A DNA stretch of 64,000 nucleotides from Thermus sp. LT1-2-5 (GCF_040363165.1 NZ_BSRG01000004.1:62001-126000); one strand, 5' to 3'; positions 8,201 through 18,427 are shown, numbered from the stretch's first letter. Translations and numbers: made by a program. Notes: generated from the sequence alone by a model not told the origin.

Positions 8201-8208
8201 CCCGGGGC

Positions 8209-9144
8209 CTAGGTGTGGTCCTGGACTAGCCTCAGGCCCAAAGCTTCCAAGCGTTCCACCAACGCCCGCACCGCCCCCTTTACGCCTTCGGTGATGAGGG
8301 GGCTGCCAAAGCGGCTCACCCCGGCGTAGATGCCGTGGGCGCTTGGCCGCACCTCCAGGATCAGGTCTTGGGTGAGGTCTTCCTCCTCCACGTGGGTGAG
8401 GACGTAGAACCCCTTCGCCCCCTTGGCGGCCTCCAAAAACACCGCCACCCCGCCCGAGAGGGGCACGGGGGTTTTGCCGAGTTCCAGGGCCTCGGGCAGT
8501 TTTCCTTCCATCAGGGCGTGGGCCACGGCGTACCTCCTTATGGGGGGCCAGGGGTTGGGGTCCTCCCCCATCTTGGTGAAGACGGCGTGGAAGAAGGCGC
8601 GCCCCGCCTCCCGCCACTTGAGGGCGTACTTGGTCCTCAGGTGGGCCTCGGGGGGCGGCTTCACCTCCACCCGGTAAAGCCCCGTCCGGGCCGCCTCCTC
8701 CAGGGCGAAGCGGAAGTAGTCCTCGTGGTCCGTGGTGAGGAAGAGGCTTCCCCCTTCCCACAGCCGGGTGGAGAGGCGGCGGAAAAAGCCCTCCTGGAGG
8801 AGGCGCCTTTCCTGGTGCCGCTTCTTGGGCCAGGGGTCGGGGAAGTTGACGATGACCGCCTCGAGGCTTCCCGCCGGCACCAGGTTCCTCAGGGCGAAGG
8901 GGCCCTCCCCGTGGTAAAGGCGCACGTTGGCCACCCCGTGGCGGCGCATCCTCCTGTAGGCCTTTAGGACGCTTGCCGCCGAAACCTCGGCCCCCAGGAT
9001 GAGCCAGTCCGGGTGGGCCTGGGCGAGCTCCAGGGTGAAGCGCCCGTCCCCGAAGCCGATCTCCAGCACCAAGGGACCTTCCCGGCCGAAGAGGTCCTTT
9101 GGGGAGGGGGGCCAGGCGGGAAAGAGGGCGGGGCGCACCAGCAC
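8209..9144 (-). CDS. trmB: tRNA (guanine-N7)-methyltransferase
   Basis: 311 residues. The SAM-binding motif [10 protein letters not shown] lies near residue 29, and the family hallmark [16 protein letters not shown] near residue 98, followed by FLTTDHEDY. It forms m7G46 in tRNA. The methyltransferase core ends near residue 195. About 115 extra residues follow, a C-terminal extension that makes it longer than most TrmB proteins and that I recall as a feature of Thermus enzymes. The GTG start is preceded at 8 nt by a perfect TATAAT. Confidence 0.92.
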   Translation of the reverse strand: MLVRPALFPAWPPSPKDLFGREGPLVLEIGFGDGRFTLELAQAHPDWLILGAEVSAASVLKAYRRMRRHGVANVRLYHGEGPFALRNLVPAGSLEAVIVNFPDPWPKKRHQERRLLQEGFFRRLSTRLWEGGSLFLTTDHEDYFRFALEEAARTGLYRVEVKPPPEAHLRTKYALKWREAGRAFFHAVFTKMGEDPNPWPPIRRYAVAHALMEGKLPEALELGKTPVPLSGGVAVFLEAAKGAKGFYVLTHVEEEDLTQDLILEVRPSAHGIYAGVSRFGSPLITEGVKGAVRALVERLEALGLRLVQDHT

Positions 9145-9152
9145 GAGGGGGC

Positions 9153-9158
9153 ATTATA
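9153..9158 (-). promoter_or_regulatory. Leaderless -10 box (TATAAT) for trmB
   Basis: Perfect TATAAT on the minus strand, 8 nt from the GTG start at 9144. Confidence 0.6.
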
Positions 9159-9195
9159 CGGTGTTTTCAAAGGCTTTTCACAGGGGGTGGCCAAG

Positions 9196-9432
9196 ATGAG
9201 GGTGGGAGGCGATTATGGCCCTATTTGGAAGCTTGGATTGGGGGTGGGGAAGACCGCCTTGGCCAAGAGCCTCCTGGGGGAGGAAGCCCTGACCACGGAG
9301 GCGAAGGCCAGGGAGGACCTGGGCAAGGAGACCACCACCGTGGCCCTGGACTTCGGGACCCTGGTGGTGGGGCCTTACCGGGTCCACCTCGAGGCCCGGG
9401 AAACCGCCCGCCGCCTAAGGGACCTTCTCTAA
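9196..9432 (+). pseudogene. Internally deleted small-GTPase remnant (MglA-like)
   Basis: 78 residues. The P-loop region GLGVGKTALAKSLLG and an effector-like ETTTVALDFG stretch of a Ras-like bacterial GTPase are recognisable. Where the G3 motif and the rest of the G domain (NKxD, SAK) should follow, the frame runs straight into what reads like a C-terminal helix (ARETARRLRDLL). Normal members have about 180-200 residues. An in-frame deletion of about 100 codons is the simplest reading. It stands just before the REC/HD-GYP gene, a place where Thermus often has such GTPases. A functional mini-protein is possible but unlikely. Confidence 0.6.
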
Positions 9433-9441
9433 GGGGAAACC

Positions 9442-10389
9442 ATGCGGCTCATGGTAGTGGACGACGACCCCTTGCAGCGCCGCCTCCTCATGCGGGCCTT
9501 GGCCCCTTTAGAGGCGGAGGTGGTGGAGGCTAGAAACGGGCAAGAGGCCCTGGACCTCTTCCGGGACAGGTTTCCCCACGTGGTCCTCACCGATCTCCAC
9601 ATGCCCGTGATGGACGGGCTCGAGCTCACCCGGCGGGTCAAGGCCCTGGATCCCCTCCTTCCCGTCCTCCTCCTCACCGCCGATGGGGAGCGGGAGGTGC
9701 GCCTAAAGGGGATCGAGGCGGGGGCCGACGACTTCCTGAACCGCCCCGTGGACCTGGCGGAGCTTCGCCTGCGGGTGAAGGGGCATCTGGAAAGGCGGCG
9801 CCTGCAGGAGCGTTTGGAGGACTTGGAACGCACCCTCCTCGCCCTCATGCGGGCGGTGGAGGTGAAGGACGCCTACACCGCCGGGCATGGGGAGCGGGTG
9901 GCTCGCTACGCCCTCTGGACCGCTGAGGAGCTGGGGGCGAAGGGGGCGGAGCTGGACGAGCTCCACCTGGGCGCCCTTCTCCACGATGTGGGCAAAATCG
10001 GCATCCCCGACCACATCCTGCGGGGGAGCTACACCCTGACGGAGGCGGAGTGGCGCCTCATCCGGGAACACCCGGTAAAGGGGGACGAGATCCTAAAACC
10101 CCTTAAGGCCCATCCCCGCCTGCGCCCCTACGTGCGCTGGCACCACGAGAAGCTGGACGGCTCCGGCTACCCGGACGGGATCACGGCGGTGCCCCTCTTG
10201 GTCCAGGCGGTGGCCGCCGCCGACATCTACGATGCCCTCACCAGCGTCCGCACCTACCGGGCCCCGGCCAAGCCCGAGGAGGCCCTGAGCGTTTTGGAAA
10301 AGGAAGCGGCCCAGGGCAAGCTTTCCCGCGAGGTGGTGCGGGCCTTTAAGAGCGCCCTTTTGCGCAACCGCGCCCTGCGTAGCGCCTAA
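9442..10389 (+). CDS. Response regulator with HD-GYP output domain
   Basis: 315 residues. The receiver domain (1-118) has the acidic pocket DDD at 7-9, phospho-acceptor Asp51 in LTDLHMPVMDG and the T/S residue in LLLTADG. A helical linker follows, then an HD-GYP domain (about 130-305) with HDVGKIGIPD and HHEKLDGSGYPDG. HD-GYP proteins hydrolyse cyclic di-GMP. The conserved receiver lysine (KP motif) is Arg101 here, which in other receivers weakens phosphorylation-dependent switching. It starts 9 nt after the GTPase remnant and overlaps the convergent ubiD-like stop by 4 bp. No sensor kinase is nearby. Confidence 0.92.
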   Translation: MRLMVVDDDPLQRRLLMRALAPLEAEVVEARNGQEALDLFRDRFPHVVLTDLHMPVMDGLELTRRVKALDPLLPVLLLTADGEREVRLKGIEAGADDFLNRPVDLAELRLRVKGHLERRRLQERLEDLERTLLALMRAVEVKDAYTAGHGERVARYALWTAEELGAKGAELDELHLGALLHDVGKIGIPDHILRGSYTLTEAEWRLIREHPVKGDEILKPLKAHPRLRPYVRWHHEKLDGSGYPDGITAVPLLVQAVAAADIYDALTSVRTYRAPAKPEEALSVLEKEAAQGKLSREVVRAFKSALLRNRALRSA

Positions 10390-12173
10390 AACCCGTACTC
10401 CTCCCAGCGGGCTTCCACCAGGGCCTTCACCTTGGGGTCCATGCGGATCTTCTCGGGCCAGACCCGCTGGAAGCCCTCCTCGGGGAGCTTTCGGGTGCCG
10501 TCCAGGACCAAGACGGGCCCTTCCGCCCCGGGCATCACCCGCGCGTCCCGTTCGGGGTCGATGTTGTTGAGCACGGCCCAAAGGAGCTCCTCCGGGGTAA
10601 GGGCGGTGTCGGCGTCGGTGAGGAGGAGGAGGCGGATGCCGGCGCTTTGGGGTGTCCGCAAAAGCCGCTCCGCCACCTCCCAGGCCTGGTGGGGCCTCCG
10701 CTTCTCCAGGGCCACCCCCCAAAGCCCGGGCCACTGCCCCTGGGCCAGGACCTCATTGTCTTCAGGAAGCTGGGCGTGGGCTTTGGGGGTGAAGGGCACC
10801 TCGCCCCCCTCCTCGGGGAGTTTCCGCGTGCCGTCCAGGAGGAGCTTGCCCCCAAAGGCGAAGGCCCGGGCGCTATGGTCCAGGACGTCGATGGGGCCCC
10901 TAAGGAGGAGGGTGTCCCGGCCCGGGAGGGCGTGCTTTAGGGCTTCCAGAAGCGCGGCGAAGCCCGGCTTCACCGGCACCTCGGCGTCCACCGCCACGAT
11001 CACCTTGGCGAACATCATCTGCCCCAGGCCCAGCATCCCGTAGGCCACCTTGTAGGCCTGGCCCGGGTACTCCTTCCTGAGGCTCACGTTCACCCAGTTG
11101 TGGGCCACCCCCTCGGGGGGCATATGGTAGTCCACCACCTCGGGGAGGACCAGGCGCAGGGCGGGGAGGAAAAGCCTTTCCGTGGCCTCGATGAGGTAGG
11201 CGTCCTCCATGGGGGGCATCCCCACGATGGTGGCGGGGTAGATAGCCCCCTTGCGGTGGGTGAGGGCGGTGACGTGGAAGCGGGGGTAGCGGTCTATGGG
11301 GGTGTAGAAGCCCGTGTGGTCGCCAAAAGGGCCCTCTTCCACCAGGGGTTCCTCTGGGTCGATGTAGCCTTCCAGGACAAACTCCGCCTCCGCCGGTACC
11401 GGAAGGTCCACGGTGAGCCCCTTGGCAAGCTCTATGGGGGCCCCCCTTAGGAAGCCCGCCAGGTGGAACTCGCTCACCCCCGGTATGGGAGGCAGGGGGG
11501 CGGTGGCGGCGTAGGTGAGGATGGGGTCTCCCCCTAAGGCCACGGCCACCTCCAGCTTTTTTCCCAGCTTCCTCGCCTTTTCCAGGTGGCGGCGGCCCAC
11601 CTTGTGGAGCTGCCAGTGCATGGCGGTGCTCCGCTTGTCCAGGACCTGCATGCGGTACATCCCGAGGTTGAGCTCCCCCGTTTCCGGGTCCTTGGTGATG
11701 ACCAGGGGCAGGGTGAGGAAAGGCCCCCCGTCCAAGGGCCAGCACGTGAGGACGGGAAGGCGGCTTAGGTCCACCGCCTCGCCCTTATAGACCACCTCCT
11801 GCACCGGGGCTTGGTGCACCCGCCGGGGGAAGAAGCCCTTAAGGAGGGGGAGCTTGGGCAAAAGCCTCAGGAGGGCGGAAAGCCCTCCCTTGCCCGGGTT
11901 CAGGGCCAAAAGGGTTTCCACCTTCTCGGCCAGCTCGTCCAGGTCCTCCACCCCCAGGGCGAAGGCAGCCCGCTCCCGGGTTCCAAAGAGGCCGATGGCC
12001 ACCGGGAAGTCCTTGCCCACCACCCGCTCGAAGAGGAGGGCGGGGCCGCCTCCTTTCACCATGCGGTCGGCGATCTCGGTGATCTCCAGCTCGGCGCTCA
12101 CCGGGACATGGATGCGCTTGAGCTCGCCCCGGGCTTCCAGGGCCTTTAGGTAGGCCCGCAGGTTCCTAAACAC
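10386..12173 (-). CDS. UbiD-family prenylated-FMN decarboxylase
   Basis: 595 residues. FRNLRAYLKALEARGELKRI opens the protein as in UbiD; EGPFGDHTGFYTP carries the conserved catalytic-site glutamate region, and RFHVTALTHRKGAIYPATIVG follows. Thermus makes menaquinone, so a role as the menaquinone-pathway decarboxylase (MqnL-like) is plausible; the substrate is not shown by sequence. The GTG at 12173 is chosen because TAAGCT lies 7 nt upstream (leaderless pattern). A TTG at 12191 would add six residues. The motif LDGTRKLPEEG occurs twice, near residues 430 and 560, suggesting an internal repeat in the C-terminal domain. Confidence 0.87.
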   Translation of the reverse strand: MFRNLRAYLKALEARGELKRIHVPVSAELEITEIADRMVKGGGPALLFERVVGKDFPVAIGLFGTRERAAFALGVEDLDELAEKVETLLALNPGKGGLSALLRLLPKLPLLKGFFPRRVHQAPVQEVVYKGEAVDLSRLPVLTCWPLDGGPFLTLPLVITKDPETGELNLGMYRMQVLDKRSTAMHWQLHKVGRRHLEKARKLGKKLEVAVALGGDPILTYAATAPLPPIPGVSEFHLAGFLRGAPIELAKGLTVDLPVPAEAEFVLEGYIDPEEPLVEEGPFGDHTGFYTPIDRYPRFHVTALTHRKGAIYPATIVGMPPMEDAYLIEATERLFLPALRLVLPEVVDYHMPPEGVAHNWVNVSLRKEYPGQAYKVAYGMLGLGQMMFAKVIVAVDAEVPVKPGFAALLEALKHALPGRDTLLLRGPIDVLDHSARAFAFGGKLLLDGTRKLPEEGGEVPFTPKAHAQLPEDNEVLAQGQWPGLWGVALEKRRPHQAWEVAERLLRTPQSAGIRLLLLTDADTALTPEELLWAVLNNIDPERDARVMPGAEGPVLVLDGTRKLPEEGFQRVWPEKIRMDPKVKALVEARWEEYGF

Positions 12174-12180
12174 GGGCCTA

Positions 12181-12186
12181 AGCTTA
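12181..12186 (-). promoter_or_regulatory. Leaderless -10 box (TAAGCT) for ubiD-like gene
   Basis: TAAGCT on the minus strand, 7 nt from the GTG at 12173; it decides that start. Confidence 0.45.
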
Positions 12187-12219
12187 CCCAAGGGGCCTAG
12201 GGTGGGGGAAGGGCACCGC

Positions 12220-12558
12220 CTACACTTCCAAAACCAGGTGCTCTAGGCGGAAGGCCTTGGGGGTGCCGTGGACCAGGACCGCCTCCAGGCGCACGGGAAG
12301 GTCGTCCCGGCCCAGGAGGTAGCGGGCGCTTTGCAGGAGGCGGTGGAGCTTTTGGGGAGTGATGGCCTCGAGGGGGGTGCCGAAGCGCCCGGAGGCCCGC
12401 TGCTTCACCTCCACCACCACGTAGACCCCCTCCTTTTCCAGGAATAGGTCCACCTCTCCAAAGGGGGTGCGGCGGTTGCGCCCCAGGAGGCGGTACCCCT
12501 TCCGCAGCAGGTAGGCCAGGGCTACCTCCTCCGCCCACCTCCCCTTCACGGCGCCCAC
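12220..12558 (-). CDS. YraN/UPF0102 family nuclease-like protein
   Basis: 112 residues. It has the restriction-endonuclease-like core of the UPF0102 family: GEVDLF near residue 39 (E-x-D) and VVVEVKQR near residue 49 (ExK). Family members are predicted relatives of archaeal Holliday junction resolvases; biochemical function is unproven. The GTG start overlaps the end of the PASTA-protein gene by 13 bp, so the two are co-transcribed. Confidence 0.85.
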   Translation of the reverse strand: MGAVKGRWAEEVALAYLLRKGYRLLGRNRRTPFGEVDLFLEKEGVYVVVEVKQRASGRFGTPLEAITPQKLHRLLQSARYLLGRDDLPVRLEAVLVHGTPKAFRLEHLVLEV

Positions 12559-13874
12559 TCTTGGAAGAGAACCCCGTCCAGGTACAAGCGGAAGCGGGCC
12601 TCCCCCCGCACCGGGTAGGTGCCCTGGAGCCTAAGCCCCGCCTGCCCCACCCCCTCGTACACCACCCGCTCCCCGTCCGCATCCAGGAGGGTGAGGCGCA
12701 CCTCCCGCCCCTCCGCCTCCTGGGGGAGCTCCAGCTCCAGGTGGGCGCTTTCCCCGGGCGGGGATGGGGGGGCAGGGGGCAGGAGGACCTCGCCCCGCCC
12801 CGCCACCCTAAGGCGCACCCCGCTCCCCTCGGGCATGGGGGTGCCAGGGGCGGGCTCCTGGGCGATCACCGTGTCCTGGGGAGCTCCCGAGGGCACCTCT
12901 TCCACCTCCGCCTTGAGCCCGGCGGCGTTGAGGAGGAAGAGGGCTTCCTGGCGGGAAAGCCCCACGAGCCGAGGCAAGGGCCAGGTGGAGCCCGGGGAAG
13001 CCCCTTGGGAAACGAGGAGCCACACCCCACCCCCGGGGGCCAAGGGGGTGCCGGCGGGGGGGAAGGTGGCGAGGACGGTGCCTAGGGGCTTTGGGCTTTG
13101 CGCTTGGGCCACGCCCGCCACCTGGAAGCCCAGTTCCTTAAGCCGGGCTTCCGCCTCTTCCTGCCTTTGGCCCGCAAGCTCGGGCACCGGGTTGAGCCGG
13201 GCCTGGTTCAGGGTGAGGCGCACCGTGCGGCCGGCCCGGAGGCGGGTGCCGGGCGGGGGGTCTTGGGCCAGGACCACCTCCTTGGGCTGGGTGGGGTCGT
13301 TCCCCTCTTCCACCGCTAGCCTCAGCCCCGTGTCCTTGAGGAGGAGGAAGGCTTCCCGGGCGCTTTTGCCCACCAGGTCGGGTACGGTGTACTCGGGGGG
13401 GTTGAAGTAGCGGTAAAGCCCTTGGGAGAGCAAAAAGACGCCAAGGGCTAGGAGGAAAGCCCCGGGGGCCACCCCCAGGAGGCGGGGCCGGGGCCTGGGC
13501 TTGAGGGGGGCGGCCTTTTTCCCCAGGGGCCAAGGGGAGAGGTAGGCCACCCCGTCTTCCCCCATGGCCAGGTGCTCCCGGCCAAAGCCCAAGGGGGCCA
13601 GGGCCTCGAGGGCCTTTGGGGGCGGGGCCTTGCGGGAAAGGGCCTTTTCCGGGAAGAAGGCGTAGTGGCGGCCCGGCTTGGCAGAGACGTGGGCCTCGAG
13701 GAGGCCGAGCTCCATGAGGCGCTTTAGGGCCGCCCGGTAGCGGTAAAAGCGTTCCTTGTCCTCGGGGGTCTTCACGTCGAAGAAAAAGACAAGCCCTCCC
13801 TCCACCCGGTAGAGGGTGATCCCCTCCCGGCGTTCCAGGGTTTCCAGCACCGGGTAGCGGTCGTCCAGGACCAT
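12546..13874 (-). CDS. Membrane PASTA-domain protein with kinase-like N-terminal remnant
   Basis: 442 residues. Residues 1-75 resemble the N-lobe of a Ser/Thr kinase ([19 protein letters not shown], then [17 protein letters not shown]) but no HRD, DFG or catalytic lysine context follows. A single membrane segment lies at about 132-152. Three PASTA repeats follow outside the membrane (about 161-223, 226-290, 298-365), each with the PxLxGxxxxEA and P..GT patterns, then a C-terminal beta-rich domain (about 370-442). PASTA repeats bind muropeptides in Stk kinases and PBPs. Here they may sense cell wall without kinase output; that is inference. It has a good promoter (TTAGAG-17-TATAAT). Confidence 0.8.
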   Translation of the reverse strand: MVLDDRYPVLETLERREGITLYRVEGGLVFFFDVKTPEDKERFYRYRAALKRLMELGLLEAHVSAKPGRHYAFFPEKALSRKAPPPKALEALAPLGFGREHLAMGEDGVAYLSPWPLGKKAAPLKPRPRPRLLGVAPGAFLLALGVFLLSQGLYRYFNPPEYTVPDLVGKSAREAFLLLKDTGLRLAVEEGNDPTQPKEVVLAQDPPPGTRLRAGRTVRLTLNQARLNPVPELAGQRQEEAEARLKELGFQVAGVAQAQSPKPLGTVLATFPPAGTPLAPGGGVWLLVSQGASPGSTWPLPRLVGLSRQEALFLLNAAGLKAEVEEVPSGAPQDTVIAQEPAPGTPMPEGSGVRLRVAGRGEVLLPPAPPSPPGESAHLELELPQEAEGREVRLTLLDADGERVVYEGVGQAGLRLQGTYPVRGEARFRLYLDGVLFQEWAP

Positions 13875-13883
13875 GCGCCGCCG

Positions 13884-13912
13884 ATTATACCTTGGACCGC
13901 CTTATACTCTAA
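13884..13912 (-). promoter_or_regulatory. Promoter of PASTA/yraN operon
   Basis: Minus strand TTAGAG (13907-13912), 17 nt, TATAAT (13884-13889), with 9 nt to the ATG, so near-leaderless. It overlaps the divergent -10 box of the FAD-protein gene. Confidence 0.65.
13903..13908 (+). promoter_or_regulatory. -10 box (TATACT) for FAD-protein gene
   Basis: TATACT 10 nt before the ATG at 13919; embedded in the -35 region of the divergent PASTA promoter. Confidence 0.5.
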
Positions 13913-13918
13913 GGCGCT

Positions 13919-14461
13919 ATGTGGGATGTGCTCGTGGTGGGCGGTGGACCCTCGGGCCTTTCTGCGGCCTTATTTTTGGCCCGGGCGGGCCTAAAAACCT
14001 TGGTACTGGACGGAGGCCGCTCCCAGGTCCTCCAGGTGAGCCGGGTTCCCAACTACCCAGGGCTTTTGGACGAGCCTTCCGGAGAGGAGCTCCTGGCCCG
14101 GCTCAAGGCGCACGCCGAGCGCTACGGGGCCGAGATACGCCCCGGGGTGGTGAAGGGGGTGCGGGACCTGGGGGGGGTCTTTGAGGTGGAGACGGAAGAA
14201 GGGGTGGTGGAGGCGGAGAGGCTTCTCCTTTGCACCCACAAAGACCCCACCCTGCCCTCCCTCCTGGGCCTTAACCGCAGGGGCACCTTCATCGACACCG
14301 ACGAGGGAGGACGTACCAGCTACCCCCGGGTCTACGCCGCCGGGGTGGCCCGGGGCAAGGTGCCGGGCCACGCCATCGTGAGCGCCGGGGATGGGGCCTA
14401 CGTGGCGGTGCAGCTCATCTCCGACCTCCGGGGCGAGCCCTACAAGGACCACGCCAAATAG
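13919..14461 (+). CDS. Short FAD-dependent thioredoxin-reductase-like protein
   Basis: 180 residues. The N-terminal dinucleotide motif DVLVVGGGPSGLSAALFLARAG binds FAD, and the C-terminal YAAGVARGKVPGHAIVSAGDGA matches the FAD-binding Asp motif of thioredoxin reductases. Between them the whole NADPH-binding domain and its redox CxxC are absent; full-length reductases have about 310-330 residues. It is therefore a single-domain flavoprotein that would need another electron partner. The reading frame is clean and the gene well spaced, so I do not treat it as broken. Confidence 0.8.
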   Translation: MWDVLVVGGGPSGLSAALFLARAGLKTLVLDGGRSQVLQVSRVPNYPGLLDEPSGEELLARLKAHAERYGAEIRPGVVKGVRDLGGVFEVETEEGVVEAERLLLCTHKDPTLPSLLGLNRRGTFIDTDEGGRTSYPRVYAAGVARGKVPGHAIVSAGDGAYVAVQLISDLRGEPYKDHAK

Positions 14462-14503
14462 GGGCTTCCCATTCTCATCCTTCCCTCGTAGGGTGGGAAA
14501 GGT

Positions 14504-15295
14504 ATGTTCCGCCGCCTCCTTTCCCTCACCCGTCCCCTTTACTGGGCCTACGAGCGCCGCCTGCACAAGGAGGTGAGCAAGGGGCCCATGCCCCGCCACC
14601 TGGGCCTAATTCTGGACGGGAACCGCCGCTACGCCAAGGCCTTGGGGCTTTCCCCCACCAAGGGGCACGAGTTCGGGGTGCACAAGGCCTACGAGGTCCT
14701 GGAGTGGTGCCTGGAGATGGGCATCAAGACCGTCACCGTGTGGGTTTTTTCCACCGATAACTTCCGGCGCTCCCCCGAGGAGGTGGAAGAGCTCATGCGC
14801 CTTTTCGTGCGGGAGGCGGAACGGATGGCGGAGGACCACCGCATTCATCGCCACCAGGTGCGGGTGCGGGTCATCGGGCGGCGGGAGGGGTTTTCCGAGG
14901 AGGTGCTAAGGGCCTTGGAGCGCCTGGAGGAGGGTACCCGCCACCACCAGGGCATGGTGCTCAACATCGCCATGGGCTACGGGGGGCGGGAGGAGATCGT
15001 GGATGCGGTGAAGAGGTTGCTCCTCGAGGCGGAGGAAAAGGGGCTTACCCCGGGCCAGGTGGCGGCCTCCTTGACCCCTGAGGAGATCGCCCAAAGGCTT
15101 TACACCGCTGGGCTTCCCGACCCCGACTTCATCATCCGTACCTCGGGGGAGGTTCGGCTTTCGGGGTTTTTGCTCTGGCAGTCCGCCTACTCCGAGTTCT
15201 ACTTCACCGACGTCCTTTGGCCCGAGTTCCGCAAGATCGACTTCCTCCGCGCCCTACGGAGCTACCAGGCCCGGGAGCGCCGCTTCGGGCGTTGA
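14504..15295 (+). CDS. uppS: Isoprenyl transferase (undecaprenyl diphosphate synthase type)
   Basis: 263 residues. LDGNRRYAKALGL near residue 37 carries the catalytic Asp and the DGNxRxA motif, and RTSGEVRLSGFLLWQSAYSEFYF near residue 215 is the C-terminal signature of cis-prenyltransferases. It builds the long polyprenyl diphosphate used as the cell-wall lipid carrier. A short N-terminal helical extension precedes the core. GGTGGGAAAGG stands just before the ATG. The TGA stop is embedded in the TTGACA -35 box of the lysine operon. Confidence 0.9.
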   Translation: MFRRLLSLTRPLYWAYERRLHKEVSKGPMPRHLGLILDGNRRYAKALGLSPTKGHEFGVHKAYEVLEWCLEMGIKTVTVWVFSTDNFRRSPEEVEELMRLFVREAERMAEDHRIHRHQVRVRVIGRREGFSEEVLRALERLEEGTRHHQGMVLNIAMGYGGREEIVDAVKRLLLEAEEKGLTPGQVAASLTPEEIAQRLYTAGLPDPDFIIRTSGEVRLSGFLLWQSAYSEFYFTDVLWPEFRKIDFLRALRSYQARERRFGR

Positions 15296-15320
15296 CAAAA
15301 TGCGGGGCTTCGTATACCCT
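15292..15320 (+). promoter_or_regulatory. Lysine operon promoter
   Basis: TTGACA at 15292-15297, then TACCCT at 17 nt (15315-15320) or TATACC at 15 nt (15313-15318). It overlaps the uppS stop codon and precedes the leader peptide by 10-13 nt. Confidence 0.7.
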
Positions 15321-15330
15321 TACAGGCAAG

Positions 15331-16674
<1,344 letters not shown>

Positions 16675-16683
16675 GAGGGCAGA

Positions 16684-17934
16684 ATGGGCTTGACCCTAGC
16701 GGAAAAGATCCTTTCCCACAAGGCGAGGCGCCCGGTGCGGGCGGGGGAGCTCGTGGTGGTGGAGGTGGACCAGGTGATGGTGGTGGACTCCATCGCCGGG
16801 AGCTTCTTCAAGCGCCTGGAATACCTGAACGCCACCCCGCGCTACCCTGAGCGGGTTTCTATTGTCATCGACCACGTGGCCCCCGCAGCCAACCTGGAGG
16901 TGGCCAAGGCGCAAAAGGAGATCCGGGAGTGGGGCAGGCGCCTGGGCATCCGGGTCTTTGACGTGGGGAGGGGGGTCTGCCACCAGGTCCTCATGGAAGA
17001 GGGGCTCGCCCAGCCGGGCTGGATCGTGGTGGGCTCGGACTCCCACTCCACCACCTACGGGGCGGTGGCCGCCTTCGGCACGGGCATGGGGGCTACGGAC
17101 ATCGCCCTGGCGGCGGCGAGTGGGCGCACCTGGCTGAGGGTGCCGGAGAGCGTCAAGGTGGTCTTCCGGGGGAGGCTTCCCCAGGGGGTCACGGCCAAGG
17201 ACGCCGCCTTGGAGATGGTGCGCCGCCTGACCGCCGACGGGGCCACCTACATGGCGGTGGAGATCCACCTCGTGGACGGGGCGGAAAGCCTTTCCCGGGG
17301 GGAAAGGATGACCCTGGCCAACCTCACGGTGGAGGCGGGGGCCAAGGCGGGGCTTGTGGTGCCGAGCGGGGAGATTTTGCAGATGTACCAGGTGCCCGAG
17401 TGGCTCTACCCCGACCCCGACGCCCAGTACGTGAGGGAGGTGGAGATCGACCTTTCCGCCCTCACCCCCAGGGTTTCCGTCCCCTTTTACGTGGACAACG
17501 TGCACGAGGTGGCCCAAGTGAAGGGCAAGCGGGTGGACCAGGTCTTCATCGGCACCTGCACCAACGGGCGGCTCGAGGACCTGAGGGCGGCGGCGGAGGT
17601 GCTTAAGGGGAAGAAGGTGGCCCCCTGGGTGCGGCTTTTGGTGGTGCCCGCCTCCAGCCAGGTCCTGGAGGAGGCGGCCAAGGACGGGACCCTCCTCACC
17701 CTCCTGCAGGCGGGGGCCACCATCGGCACCCCGGGGTGCGGCCCCTGCATGGGGCGGCACATGGGGGTCTTGGCCCCGGGGGAGGTGTGCGTTTCCACCT
17801 CCAACCGCAACTTCCGCGGGCGCATGGGGGCCCCGGACGCCGAGATCTACCTGGCAAGTCCCCGGGTGGCGGCGGCCAGCGCCGTGGCGGGCTACCTGAC
17901 CACGCCGGAGGAGCTAGAGGTGAACCATGCCTAG
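16684..17934 (+). CDS. lysT: Homoaconitase large subunit
   Basis: 416 residues of the aconitase family. The 4Fe-4S cysteines appear in GTCTNG (near residue 297) and GCGPCMG (near 355-361); SDSHSTTYGA near 119 is a substrate-site signature. With LysU it converts homocitrate via homoaconitate to homoisocitrate. GGAGGG lies before the ATG at 16684, and the 3' end overlaps lysU by 8 bp. The split large/small layout matches the isopropylmalate isomerase-like branch; operon context gives the lysine role. Confidence 0.93.
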   Translation: MGLTLAEKILSHKARRPVRAGELVVVEVDQVMVVDSIAGSFFKRLEYLNATPRYPERVSIVIDHVAPAANLEVAKAQKEIREWGRRLGIRVFDVGRGVCHQVLMEEGLAQPGWIVVGSDSHSTTYGAVAAFGTGMGATDIALAAASGRTWLRVPESVKVVFRGRLPQGVTAKDAALEMVRRLTADGATYMAVEIHLVDGAESLSRGERMTLANLTVEAGAKAGLVVPSGEILQMYQVPEWLYPDPDAQYVREVEIDLSALTPRVSVPFYVDNVHEVAQVKGKRVDQVFIGTCTNGRLEDLRAAAEVLKGKKVAPWVRLLVVPASSQVLEEAAKDGTLLTLLQAGATIGTPGCGPCMGRHMGVLAPGEVCVSTSNRNFRGRMGAPDAEIYLASPRVAAASAVAGYLTTPEELEVNHA

Positions 17935-18418
17935 GGTCTGGAAGTTCGGCGACCAGATCAACACCGATGACATCCTGCCGGGGAAGTACGCCCCCTTCAT
18001 GGTGGGGGAGGACCGCTTCCACCAGTTCGCCTTCGCCCACCTAAGGCCCGAGTTCGCCCAGGAGGTGCGCCCCGGGGACCTCCTGGTCTTCGGCCGGAAC
18101 GCCGGGCTTGGCTCCAGCCGCGAGTACGCCCCCGAGGCGCTAAAGCGCCTGGGGATCCGGGCGGTGATCGCCAAAAGCTACGCCCGCATCTTCTTCCGCA
18201 ATCTGGTGAACCTGGGGATCATCCCCTTCGAGTCGGAGGAGGTGGTGGATGCGCTAGAGGACGGCGAGGAGGTGGAGCTGGACCTGGAGCGGGGGGTTTT
18301 GCAAAGGGGAGGGGAGCGCTTTCTCCTCCGCCCCCCACCCCCCTTCCTCCTAGAGGCGCTCAAGGAGGGGTCGCTTCTGGACTACTACAAGAAGCACGGG
18401 CGCTTCCCGGGGGAGTAA
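17927..18418 (+). CDS. lysU: Homoaconitase small subunit
   Basis: 163 residues, the swivelling domain of the aconitase family. INTDDILPGKY near residue 11 and GLGSSREYAPEALK near residue 63 are the small-subunit signatures that contact the substrate gamma-carboxylate. It overlaps lysT by 8 bp, so the subunits are translationally coupled. Confidence 0.93.
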   Translation: MPRVWKFGDQINTDDILPGKYAPFMVGEDRFHQFAFAHLRPEFAQEVRPGDLLVFGRNAGLGSSREYAPEALKRLGIRAVIAKSYARIFFRNLVNLGIIPFESEEVVDALEDGEEVELDLERGVLQRGGERFLLRPPPPFLLEALKEGSLLDYYKKHGRFPGE

Positions 18419-18421
18419 ACT
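18416..18421 (+). promoter_or_regulatory. Internal leaderless -10 box (TAAACT) before orfE
   Basis: TAAACT exactly 6 nt before the orfE ATG, overlapping the lysU stop codon. It would give orfE-lysW a transcript independent of the lysine attenuator. Confidence 0.45.
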
Positions 18422-18427
18422 CTGGTC

